A stretch of DNA of 24,835 bases, taken from an uncultured Collinsella sp. (GTDB lineage: Bacteria; Actinomycetota; Coriobacteriia; Coriobacteriales; Coriobacteriaceae). Position numbers and translations under genes: made by a program. The stretch lies in the NCBI GenBank assembly GCA_900549535.1, contig UROR01000019.1, positions 1-24,835 of the forward strand. The letters run 5' to 3'. Below, one piece after another: positions 14,446-21,426 of this stretch; the first letter of the stretch is position 1, and each line of letters opens with the position of its first letter. A model generated the notes under the pieces. That model did no database searches and was not told where the DNA came from. It was given only the letters and a program-made list of their open reading frames with translations.

Positions 14446-14909
14446 TTGAGGCAAAGCATCTCTTGGTAGATACGAACGTTTGGCTCGATTATTACCTGCA
14501 AGAGGGGGCGTTCGACGAAGCGAAAAGATTGGTTGAACTGGCCGAGGCGGGAAAGATCGACCTTCTGTATGCGCCAACGACGGCAAAAGACGTGTTCTAT
14601 ATTTTGCCTCGGCGACTAGCCCGGCGGAATGTGAATGGGATTAACGTGTCGTTTGCCTCGGCGTCATGGGCCTGCATCGAGCACATGATGCAGGTGGCAG
14701 CTGCCTCTCCGCTTTCGTTGGCAGAGTGCGAGATGGCGCGCATGCTTGGCAAGCGTATGCCGGATCTTGAAGACAACCTCATCATCGCTTCGGGCGAGAC
14801 GGCAGATGTTGACTACGTGGTCACGAGTGACCGGCGCATGCTGGAGGCGATGCCCGAAGTTTGCCTGACGCCTGCCCGCGCACTCGATGTGATTGGAATC
14901 CTCGACTAA
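14442..14909 (+). CDS. PIN-domain ribonuclease toxin
   Basis: 155 residues from the ATG at 14442, which overlaps the antitoxin stop codon; a TTG six bases earlier is less likely. The sequence opens with LLVDTNVWLDYY, holding the first catalytic Asp (residue 10). Further acidic residues expected of the PIN site are in DLEDNLIIASGE (108-119, Asp111 the likely ligand) and in VVTSDRRM (Asp130). PIN toxins cleave RNA using Mg2+ or Mn2+ bound by these residues. All key acids are present, so the gene looks active. The operon is self-contained, consistent with a chromosomal addiction or stress module. Confidence 0.85.
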   Translation: MIEAKHLLVDTNVWLDYYLQEGAFDEAKRLVELAEAGKIDLLYAPTTAKDVFYILPRRLARRNVNGINVSFASASWACIEHMMQVAAASPLSLAECEMARMLGKRMPDLEDNLIIASGETADVDYVVTSDRRMLEAMPEVCLTPARALDVIGILD

Positions 14910-14974
14910 CCTTGCCTGCCTCGTTTCGTTATCATATGGGGCATTGTGAACCTCATGCAACTTTGGAGGACGGT

Positions 14975-15442
14975 ATGGCGGATAACGCCGAGATGCTATT
15001 CTCGCCCGAGCTGGTGTTTTTTGATTGGGAGTGCGCGACGCCGGATGAAATGTTTGCGCGGCTCGAGGACGAGCTTGCGCCTCGCGGCTACATTGCGCCC
15101 GGTTGGCTCGATGCCGTCCGCACGCGCGAGGATGCCTATCCCACGGGTCTTGCCATGCCGGCGGCCAACATCGCCATCCCGCACACCGATCCGGGGTTTG
15201 TGGCTAAGCCCTATATCGCGGTGGTGAAGCCCGCGGCGCCCGTGACGTTTAATGCTATGGCGGGCATGGGTTCCCCCGTGCCGGCGCAGATCATCATCAA
15301 TCTGGGCATCGCCGAGCCGGGCGGCCAGGTCGAGGCCCTGCAATCGCTTATGAATATCTTTATGGATGCCGACGCCGCAGCCGATGTACTCGGCCAGACC
15401 ACAAGCCAAGGCATGGTCGATGCCATCCGCCGTCACTTTTAG
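14975..15442 (+). CDS. PTS sugar transporter EIIA component (fructose/mannitol/galactitol type)
   Basis: 155 residues. ATG at 14975 follows GGAGGA; earlier in-frame starts would overlap the toxin gene. The pattern GLAMPAANIAIPHTD places the phospho-accepting His at residue 70, as in the PTS_EIIA_2 family, where HPr phosphorylates EIIA, which then passes phosphate to an EIIB domain. Length fits a single free-standing EIIA. No EIIB or EIIC gene is nearby, so it may serve a permease elsewhere or act as a regulator. A GGGGACAG-type hairpin begins two bases after its stop. Confidence 0.85.
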   Translation: MADNAEMLFSPELVFFDWECATPDEMFARLEDELAPRGYIAPGWLDAVRTREDAYPTGLAMPAANIAIPHTDPGFVAKPYIAVVKPAAPVTFNAMAGMGSPVPAQIIINLGIAEPGGQVEALQSLMNIFMDADAAADVLGQTTSQGMVDAIRRHF

Positions 15443-15443
15443 G

Positions 15444-15562
15444 GCCGGCACTTGGGGACTGTCCCTAACTGCCGGCAGAAAAGGAACGTCCCTAACTGCC
15501 AGCTGCCAGAGCTGTCCCCTTTGCACCAAAATGGTGCAGATTAACCTGTCCCCCATGCACCA
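15444..15562. repeat. Cluster of GGGGACAG-core hairpins
   Basis: At least three units occur in tandem. One has stem GCCGGCA (15444-15450) and TGCCGGC (15470-15476) around CTTGGGGACTGTCCCTAAC. The second has GGCAG (15474-15478) and CTGCC (15496-15500) around a GGAACGTCCC core. The third has TGGTGCA (15532-15538) and TGCACCA (15556-15562) around a CCTGTCCCCC core, with another TGCACCA at 15522-15528 and another CTGTCCCC at 15512-15519. They fill the gap before the foldase gene. Confidence 0.75.
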
Positions 15563-15629
15563 GGTGTGTCGCGGGGGCTGCGTTGTGACACAATGGCGTT
15601 TGTTCGATTCGTGATGCGAAAGGCCAAAC

Positions 15630-16853
15630 ATGGCAAACAAGAAAAAGAACCCCGAGGTCGCGCCGGCGTCCGAGCAACGGTCCCGCGCCGCCTCCAGCTC
15701 TCGCAAGAAGCAGCGCAAGACCTATGTGTCCAAGACCGTCAAAATTGTCCTGGTGGTCATCGGCGTGCTGGCGATGCTGCTCTCCGTCTCGGCCATGGCG
15801 TGCTCCGGCCTGATGTCGCAGACCGAAAGCGCCAGCTCGGGCTATAAGCTCACTGGTGGTGTGGCTGCCACTATCAACGGCACCAACCTCACCGAGGACA
15901 CCGTGACCAAGCAGATTATGAGCATGCGCACGTCCTACGGCTACACCAAGGACAAGGACTGGGCACAGTACCTGGTCGACAACGACCTCACACCCAAGAA
16001 GTACCGCAAGCAGCTCATCGACTCCTACACGCAGCAGATCCTGCTTCAGCAGGCACAGAAGGAAAACGGCGTGACGGTGTCGGACGAGGAGGTAGAGAAG
16101 GCTTGGAAGGACGCGTGCAAGAGTGCCGGCGGCGCTAAGGCCTTCAAGAAGACCCTTAAGACCTACGGCTACACCGAGGACACCTACAAGGATTCGCTCA
16201 AGGAGAGCCTGGCGCAGCAGAAGCTCAAGGATGCCGTGGCACCCACCAACAAGCCCAAGGACAGCGAGATTGTCGATTACATCAATGAGAACCTGTCCAA
16301 CTACAACGATGCCCGTCGTTCGTCGAATATCCTGATCAAGGTCGCTTCCGACGCATCTGACGAGGACAAGGCTGCCGCCAAGGCCAAGGCGCAGGAGTGC
16401 CTGGACAAGATTAACTCCGGCGAGCTGAGCTTCGAGGACGCCGTTGAGCAGTATTCCGACGACACCGGCTCCAAGGAGAAGAAGGGCGATGTGGGCTGGG
16501 ATAAGCTCACTACCTTCGTCGACAGCTACCAGACGGCGCTCGAGGGGCTCAACAAGGGCGATGTGAGCGACGTGGTCGAGTCGACGTACGGCTACCATGT
16601 CATCAAGTGCACCGACTACTTCCATGTCGATAGCCTGGTTGATGACATCAACCAGGTGCCCAAGGCCATCAAAAAGTACGTTTCCAACGTGGTGAAGACG
16701 CAGACAGAGAGCACTGCGTACAGCGAGTGGCTGGAGCAGTACAAGAAGGACGCCGACATTACCGTCAACCCCATGCCCAAGGATGTGCCCTACAACGTGA
16801 GCCTGAAGGGCGTAACCAAGAGCTCGACCGACGATTCGTCGACGACTGAGTAA
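15630..16853 (+). CDS. Membrane-anchored SurA/PrsA-type peptidyl-prolyl isomerase
   Basis: 407 residues. A Lys/Arg-rich N-terminus (1-36) precedes one membrane span or signal anchor at about 37-58, ending in SAMACSG; the cysteine at 58 could be a poor lipobox, so either anchoring mode is possible. Residues 75-210 match the SurA N-terminal chaperone region. The parvulin domain is at about 231-330, with SSNILIKVAS, GELSFEDAVEQYSDD, KGDVGW and STYGYHVIKCTDY all in the expected order. Outside the membrane it would assist folding of exported proteins. The start lies after a GCGAAAGG site. The next gene, YqeY-like, follows by 54 bases. Confidence 0.9.
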   Translation: MANKKKNPEVAPASEQRSRAASSSRKKQRKTYVSKTVKIVLVVIGVLAMLLSVSAMACSGLMSQTESASSGYKLTGGVAATINGTNLTEDTVTKQIMSMRTSYGYTKDKDWAQYLVDNDLTPKKYRKQLIDSYTQQILLQQAQKENGVTVSDEEVEKAWKDACKSAGGAKAFKKTLKTYGYTEDTYKDSLKESLAQQKLKDAVAPTNKPKDSEIVDYINENLSNYNDARRSSNILIKVASDASDEDKAAAKAKAQECLDKINSGELSFEDAVEQYSDDTGSKEKKGDVGWDKLTTFVDSYQTALEGLNKGDVSDVVESTYGYHVIKCTDYFHVDSLVDDINQVPKAIKKYVSNVVKTQTESTAYSEWLEQYKKDADITVNPMPKDVPYNVSLKGVTKSSTDDSSTTE

Positions 16854-16907
16854 TCATGGGACGGTGCTCGTACGAGTGCCGCCCGCACTATTGAGGAGGA
16901 TTTACAG

Positions 16908-17351
16908 ATGACCAACGAAGAGCTGCAGAAGGAAATGATCGCCGCCATGAAGGCCAAGGACAAGGTTCGCCTGTCTATCATTCGCCAGGTTAAGGCCGAG
17001 GTGAAGAACATCGAGGTCAACGAGCGCCGCGATGTGACCGAGGAAGACGTCAACAGCATGATCAAGCGTCTGATTAAGCAGACGAGCGAGACGCTGGAGA
17101 TGTCCATTAAGGCTGGTACCGACCAGGAGCGTACCGACAACCTGACCGAGCAGGTCAAGATTCTGGAGAGCCTGCTGCCCGCGCAGGTTTCGGGCGAGGA
17201 GCTCGAGGCCCTGATCGAGCAGGTTATCGCCGAGCTGGGTGCGACCTCTAAGAAGCAGATGGGCCAGGTCATGGGTGCTCTGGGCAAGGCCACCGGCGGC
17301 AACTTCGATAAGCCGGCAGCAGCCAAGATTGTTGGCGGCAAACTCGTGTAG
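16908..17351 (+). CDS. yqeY: GatB/YqeY domain-containing protein
   Basis: 147 residues, the usual length of the family; ATG at 16908 after GAGGAGGA. It is wholly alpha-helical, with the characteristic MKAKDKVRLSIIRQVKAEVKN near the start and LPAQVSGEELEALIEQVI followed by MGQVMGALGKATGGNFDKP at the end. The domain resembles the tRNA-binding tail of GatB amidotransferase; the role of the free-standing protein is not settled. A strong terminator directly follows. Confidence 0.92.
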   Translation: MTNEELQKEMIAAMKAKDKVRLSIIRQVKAEVKNIEVNERRDVTEEDVNSMIKRLIKQTSETLEMSIKAGTDQERTDNLTEQVKILESLLPAQVSGEELEALIEQVIAELGATSKKQMGQVMGALGKATGGNFDKPAAAKIVGGKLV

Positions 17352-17380
17352 GGGCCGAGCGGTACATAGTTGATGTTGAG

Positions 17381-17414
17381 GGGGCGTGACCATTGCGGTC
17401 GCGCCCCTTTTTTT
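17381..17414 (+). terminator. Strong intrinsic terminator
   Basis: An 11-bp stem, GGGGCGTGACC with GGTCGCGCCCC (one T-G pair), has a 5-base loop and is followed by seven Ts (17408-17414). It ends the foldase/YqeY transcript. Confidence 0.93.
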
Positions 17415-17418
17415 GGCT

Positions 17419-17491
17419 GGGTACTCATTGGGGACAGACTTAAATGAGTACCCAATGAGCGGGTACTCATTTAAGTCTGTCCCCAATGAGT
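17419..17491. repeat. Nested inverted repeat with two GGGGACAG cores
   Basis: The left unit (17419-17453) is a hairpin with an 11-bp stem, GGGTACTCATT and AATGAGTACCC, around GGGGACAGACTTA. After 7 bases the right unit (17461-17491) is its reverse complement, GGGTACTCATT, TAAGTCTGTCCCC, AATGAGT. So each arm is palindromic and the two arms are also an inverted pair. It begins 5 bases after the T-run of the terminator. Confidence 0.9.
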
Positions 17492-17555
17492 GGGTGGAAG
17501 GTTGCGGGTTCTTTACGGGAATGTAGTGTGGGCTGCGGAAACGTGGTTCTTTCCG

Positions 17556-17561
17556 TACAAT
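17556..17561 (+). promoter_or_regulatory. Candidate -10 box of the ABC importer operon
   Basis: TACAAT at 17556-17561 lies 17 bases after CTGCGG (17533-17538), a poor -35 box. It is the best candidate in the gap before the importer operon and would give a leader of about 30 bases. Confidence 0.35.
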
Positions 17562-17596
17562 AGTTCAACTCGTGTAAACGCAGGGAAGGGACATTC

Positions 17597-18328
17597 ATGG
17601 CAGACATGATCGAGATCAAGCATCTCAACAAGTACTTTGGCGACCTGCATGTGCTCAAAGATATCAATCTCACCGTCAAGCGCGGCGAGAAGCTCGTAAT
17701 GATCGGGCCTTCCGGCTCGGGTAAGTCGACGCTCATCCGTTGCGTCGATTATCTGGAGGAGCCCACGTCGGGCGAGGTCGTCATCGACGGTACGCCGCTC
17801 ACCAAAAAGAATCGCCTGGAGATGGCTCGCAAGTATAGTTCCATGGTGTTTCAGCAGTTCAACCTGTATCCCAACATGACGGTGCTGGGCAACCTGACGC
17901 TCGCACCCATCAAGCTGCAAAAGAAGAGCAAGGAGGAGGCGACCGAGATCGCCATCGCCGCGCTCAAGCGCGTCGGCATGGCGCATAAGGCCGGCGAGTA
18001 TCCGCAGAACCTCTCGGGTGGTCAGCAGCAGCGCATCGCCATTGCCCGTGCCCTGTGCACCAAGCAGCCCATCATCCTGTTTGACGAGCCGACCTCGGCG
18101 CTCGACCCCGAGATGGTCCAGGAGGTTCTGGACGTTATGATTGAGCTCGCGCAGGAGGACATCACCATGATCTGCGTGACGCACGAGATGGGCTTTGCGC
18201 GCCAGGTGGCCGACCGCGTCATCTTTATGGAGGACGGCCGCATTCTGGAGGAGGGCACGCCCGAGCACTTTTTCGATAACCCCGAGAACCCGCGCTGCCG
18301 CGAGTTCCTGTCCAAGATTCTGCACTAG
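17597..18328 (+). CDS. Polar amino acid ABC transporter ATP-binding protein (GlnQ/GluA type)
   Basis: 243 residues; ATG at 17597 after GGGAAGGGACATTC. Walker A is GPSGSGKST at 37-45, the Q-loop is in MVFQQFNLYPNMTV (83-96), the signature LSGGQQQR is at 139-146, Walker B ILFDEP at 160-165 and the switch His in CVTHEMGF. All motifs are intact. Family members of this length energise import of glutamate, glutamine or aspartate. It is the first of four co-oriented genes giving a complete importer. Confidence 0.93.
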   Translation: MADMIEIKHLNKYFGDLHVLKDINLTVKRGEKLVMIGPSGSGKSTLIRCVDYLEEPTSGEVVIDGTPLTKKNRLEMARKYSSMVFQQFNLYPNMTVLGNLTLAPIKLQKKSKEEATEIAIAALKRVGMAHKAGEYPQNLSGGQQQRIAIARALCTKQPIILFDEPTSALDPEMVQEVLDVMIELAQEDITMICVTHEMGFARQVADRVIFMEDGRILEEGTPEHFFDNPENPRCREFLSKILH

Positions 18329-18336
18329 GCGCGGTG

Positions 18337-19212
18337 ATGGACATGACGGATATGACGAGGGCGGCCGTGTCGCGCCGCCACTTTTTGCAGCTGGCGGGTG
18401 CCGGCATGCTTGCGCTGACGGGGACCGCGCTTACCGGTTGCGGCAACTCCACCAGCGGCGAGGGCTCCGACAAGGGGTCCAAGCTTGCAACCATTAAGTC
18501 GCGTGGACATCTGAATGCCGGCGTTAAGAAGGATGTTCCCGGCTACGGCTATTACGACACCGCCAAGGGCCGCTTTGAGGGTATGGAAGTCGATTTGTGC
18601 TACCAGATCGCCGCTGCCGTCTTTGGCGTGAGCTACAAGGATGCTCGCGTCCAGGAGCTTGTCGAGTTTACCGATGTAACGCCCAAGACGCGCGGCCCGC
18701 TGATCGATAACGGCCAGCTCGATGTGGTCGCGGCGACCTACACCATCACCGACGAGCGCAAGAAGAGCTGGGACTTCTCGACGCCGTACCGCACCGACTA
18801 CGTTGGACTCATGGTCAAGAAGCGTTCGGGCTTTACCTCGATTGAGGACCTGGACGGCAAGGTCATCGGCGTGAGCCAGGGTGCTACCACGCAGGGCCTG
18901 ATCGAGCAGATGATCAAGGACAACGGCTTTAGCTGCAAGCCCGAGTTTAGGGCCTTTAGCGGCTACCCCATCATTAAGAGTTCGCTCGACGCCGGCAATA
19001 TCGACGTCTTTGCCATGGACCGCTCCACGCTGGCCGGTTACATGAACGAGACCGTTGAGCTGCTGCAGCCCGAGGTCAAGTTTGGCGAGCAGGGCTACGG
19101 CGTGGCGACCAAGAAGGGCTGCGACCTTTCGGCCGTGGTCGATCAGGTGATTTGCGATCGCCTGGCCGACGGCTGGCTCGACCAAGAGGTCAAGACCTGG
19201 GGTCTTGTATAG
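18337..19212 (+). CDS. Glutamate/aspartate-type ABC transporter substrate-binding lipoprotein, Tat-type signal
   Basis: About 291 residues; several close starts are possible (GTG 18334, ATG 18337, 18343, 18349) and no clear ribosome-binding site separates them. The signal holds SRRHFLQL, a twin-arginine motif, then a hydrophobic stretch and the lipobox LTGC, so the protein is probably folded before export and lipid-anchored outside. The mature part follows the PEB1/GluB pattern, with KSRGHLNAGVKKDVPGYGYY, FEGMEVDLC and TYTITDERKKSWDFSTPY. It should capture acidic amino acids and deliver them to the two permeases downstream. Substrate is inferred from family resemblance. Confidence 0.88.
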   Translation: MDMTDMTRAAVSRRHFLQLAGAGMLALTGTALTGCGNSTSGEGSDKGSKLATIKSRGHLNAGVKKDVPGYGYYDTAKGRFEGMEVDLCYQIAAAVFGVSYKDARVQELVEFTDVTPKTRGPLIDNGQLDVVAATYTITDERKKSWDFSTPYRTDYVGLMVKKRSGFTSIEDLDGKVIGVSQGATTQGLIEQMIKDNGFSCKPEFRAFSGYPIIKSSLDAGNIDVFAMDRSTLAGYMNETVELLQPEVKFGEQGYGVATKKGCDLSAVVDQVICDRLADGWLDQEVKTWGLV

Positions 19213-19237
19213 GCGCATCGTCCAAGGAAGGAATCAA

Positions 19238-19984
19238 ATGCTCGAAGGATTATTTGACGCCGACCGTTGGTCGACGACATTTCAAAACATGGGGCCCTTC
19301 TGGGAGGGCTTTGGCGTGACGCTGCAGGTGGTCGTTGCCGGCCTGCTGCTGTCGCTGGTGCTGGGCACGCTGCTGGGCGTGTTCTCTACCACTCGTTCGC
19401 GCGTGCTGCGCGCCATAAGCCGCGTGTACGTGGAGTTTTACCAGAACACCCCGCTGCCCGTGCAGGTGCTCTTTATGTACATGGCCGGTCCGCAGTTTTT
19501 GCAGGCCATAACCGGTGCCGACCAGCCGGTGCGCATCGCGCCGTTCGTACTGGGCTTCTTGGGCGTGGGCCTGTATCACGCGGCCTACATTTCGGAGGTC
19601 ATCCGCACCGGTATCGAGGCGGTTCCGCGCGGTCAGATGGAGGCGGCCCAGAGCCAGGGCTTCACCCGTACGCAGGCGTACTGGTACATCGTGCTGCCCC
19701 AGACATTCAAGATCATTCTGCCGCCGCTGTGTAACCAGGCGCTCAACCTGGTCAAGAACACGTCGGTGCTGGCACTTGTGGCCGGCGGCGACCTTATGTA
19801 CCGTTCCGACAACTTTGTGAGTCTGTACGGTTACCTGCAGGGATACATCGTCTGCTGCCTTATGTACTTCATCATCTGCTTTCCGCTCGCCATGTTGGTG
19901 CAGTGGCTCGAGCGCCGCTCCAAGGAGCGTCCGCGCGGCGTGAGCCTGGCCGAGCTGGGGCTCGACAACGTAGAGGAGGCCTAG
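19238..19984 (+). CDS. Amino acid ABC transporter permease (first)
   Basis: 248 residues. ATG at 19238 follows AAGGAAGGAATC and is preferred over an upstream start inside the binding-protein gene. About five hydrophobic helices are visible, with the EAA loop EAVPRGQMEAAQSQGFTRTQAY written across about 128-149, the site that docks to the ATPase. HisM/GlnP-type family. It pairs with the next gene, 3 bases downstream, as a heterodimeric channel. Confidence 0.9.
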   Translation: MLEGLFDADRWSTTFQNMGPFWEGFGVTLQVVVAGLLLSLVLGTLLGVFSTTRSRVLRAISRVYVEFYQNTPLPVQVLFMYMAGPQFLQAITGADQPVRIAPFVLGFLGVGLYHAAYISEVIRTGIEAVPRGQMEAAQSQGFTRTQAYWYIVLPQTFKIILPPLCNQALNLVKNTSVLALVAGGDLMYRSDNFVSLYGYLQGYIVCCLMYFIICFPLAMLVQWLERRSKERPRGVSLAELGLDNVEEA

Positions 19985-19987
19985 CGC

Positions 19988-20626
19988 ATGGAAATCTTCA
20001 ACGCGACGAACCTGCTCTACATCTGGGGCGGCTTTGTTAAGACAATCGAGATCTCGGCGCTGTCGATCTTTTTCTCGCTCATCTTTGGCACGGTGCTGGC
20101 GCTCGTTAAGAGCTATGCGCCCCGCCCGTTCCGTATTTTGGTGAGCGCTTATATCGAGCTGTTCCGTTGCACGCCGAACCTGCTGTGGATTCTGTTTATC
20201 TACTTTACGGTGCAGGGTTTGGACATTGTGATTTCGACCATCGCCTTTACGCTGTTTACCAGCGCTGTTATGGCCGAGATTGTGCGCGGCGGCCTCAACT
20301 CGATTCCGCGCGGCCAGTTTGAGGCAGCGCAGAGCCAGGGCTTCGGCTTCTTTGCCACCATGCGCTACATCATTCTGCCGCAGACGTTTAAGACGATCAT
20401 TCCGGCGCTGTTTAGCCAGTGCACGACCGTTATTAAGGACAGCTCGTATCTTTCGGGCATTAACGTGGCCGAGCTCATGTACACGGCCAACGTCGTGATG
20501 GCCCACGCGATCGATCTGTCGCAGGTGCTTATGCTCTACGGCCTGGTGTTTGCGATGTACTTTGTGCTCAACTTTGGTATCTCGCTGCTGGTTCGCGCAT
20601 ATCAGAGGCGAATGGTGGCAGCGTAG
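19988..20626 (+). CDS. Amino acid ABC transporter permease (second)
   Basis: 212 residues; ATG at 19988, three bases after the previous stop, with GTAGAGGAGG at the end of that gene as ribosome-binding site. Four to five membrane helices; the EAA loop is SIPRGQFEAAQSQGFGFF, closely similar to the loop of its partner, as expected of sister subunits. It completes the importer: ATPase, binding protein and two permeases. A perfect hairpin follows at 20628. Confidence 0.9.
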   Translation: MEIFNATNLLYIWGGFVKTIEISALSIFFSLIFGTVLALVKSYAPRPFRILVSAYIELFRCTPNLLWILFIYFTVQGLDIVISTIAFTLFTSAVMAEIVRGGLNSIPRGQFEAAQSQGFGFFATMRYIILPQTFKTIIPALFSQCTTVIKDSSYLSGINVAELMYTANVVMAHAIDLSQVLMLYGLVFAMYFVLNFGISLLVRAYQRRMVAA

Positions 20627-20627
20627 A

Positions 20628-20658
20628 ATGTGGCAAAGGGACAGCCCCTTTGCCACAT
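20628..20658. repeat. Perfect 13-bp hairpin with GGGACAG core
   Basis: ATGTGGCAAAGGG (20628-20640) and CCCTTTGCCACAT (20646-20658) enclose ACAGC. The GGGACAG core is partly in the stem. It starts one base after the permease stop and ends 16 bases before the next start codon, so it may also lower readthrough into the next gene. There is no T-run. Confidence 0.85.
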
Positions 20659-20674
20659 AGAGAAAGGAATCGCG

Positions 20675-21298
20675 ATGAGCGATCTGGAGAACAAGAAGAA
20701 TCCTGTGGTCATTACCATCGCGCGCGACTTTGGCGCCGAGGGCCACGAGATTGGTCGCTTGCTTGCCGACGAGTTGGGGATTCCGCTGTACGATAACGAG
20801 CTGCTGGTGCGTGCGTCGCTGCGCGCGGGCGAGTCGCTCGACAAGATGGCCGCCTACGACGAGCGCCTGGCCGTGGAGAACATGGCGTTTCTGCCCGACC
20901 GCTACGATGCGCGTTCGTACTCGGATAGGTTGTTCCAAAAGATGAGCCAGGTGATTTTGGATCTGGGCGAGACCGAGAGTTGCATTATCGAAGGCCGTCT
21001 GTCCGATTACCTGCTGCGCAACAACCCCAACCACATTGCCGTGTTGGTGACCGCTCCCTTTGAGGACCGCGTCGAGATCGTGCGCAAGAAGCGTGGCCTC
21101 AACAAAAAGAAGGGCGCCAAGCTGGTCAAGCAGCAGCAGAAGGCGCGCGAGGCGTTCTATAAGCGCTACAGCGCCGGAAAGTGGAAGATGACGAGTGGCA
21201 AGGACATCGTCGTCAACCGCGCCAAACTGGGCCGCGAAGGCTGCAAAGACGTCATCGCCGCTGCCTACCGCTACAAGGTAGCGCAGCTCGAAGGCTAA
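20675..21298 (+). CDS. Cytidylate kinase-like family protein
   Basis: 207 residues; ATG at 20675 after AGAAAGGAATC. An earlier in-frame start at 20630 lies inside the hairpin and is rejected. The opening VVITIARDFGAEGHEIGRLL is the degenerate nucleotide-binding pattern of cytidylate-kinase-like proteins, followed by LGIPLYDNELL. Downstream IIEGRLSDYLL and VLVTAPFEDRVEIVRKKRG fit the lid and substrate regions. This subfamily is distinct from Cmk itself, and its substrate is not established. It stands alone between the importer operon and a shared terminator. Confidence 0.85.
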   Translation: MSDLENKKNPVVITIARDFGAEGHEIGRLLADELGIPLYDNELLVRASLRAGESLDKMAAYDERLAVENMAFLPDRYDARSYSDRLFQKMSQVILDLGETESCIIEGRLSDYLLRNNPNHIAVLVTAPFEDRVEIVRKKRGLNKKKGAKLVKQQQKAREAFYKRYSAGKWKMTSGKDIVVNRAKLGREGCKDVIAAAYRYKVAQLEG

Positions 21299-21311
21299 GC
21301 GACCAAAACCA

Positions 21312-21338
21312 CCACAAAGGAGACAGGCACCTTTGTGG
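21312..21338. repeat. Short hairpin with GAGACAG variant core
   Basis: CCACAAAGG (21312-21320) and CCTTTGTGG (21330-21338) form a perfect 9-bp stem around AGACAGGCA. The core resembles the GGGACAG of the other intergenic hairpins, with one change. It lies 13 bases after the kinase-like gene and before the terminator. Confidence 0.7.
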
Positions 21339-21361
21339 CGTTTCGGGCGGCCGGTATAGAA

Positions 21362-21397
21362 AAAGTCCCCGCCGGGCGTGTGCTCGACGGGGACTTT
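21362..21397. terminator. Shared terminator between converging genes
   Basis: AAAGTCCCCG (21362-21371) pairs with CGGGGACTTT (21388-21397) around a 16-base loop that can form further pairs. It lies between the kinase-like gene (+) and the NfnB-like gene (-), and can serve both. Confidence 0.75.
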
Positions 21398-21426
21398 GCC
21401 GTTTTGATGGCTAGCGCTGCGGGTGA

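Noticed and set aside
15444..15562. CRISPR-like array
   Set aside because: Units are of unequal length with different stems and no constant repeat-spacer pattern; no cas genes are present.
16908..17351. GatB subunit of the amidotransferase
   Set aside because: Only the helical YqeY-type domain is present; the catalytic GatB body is missing and the length matches free-standing YqeY.
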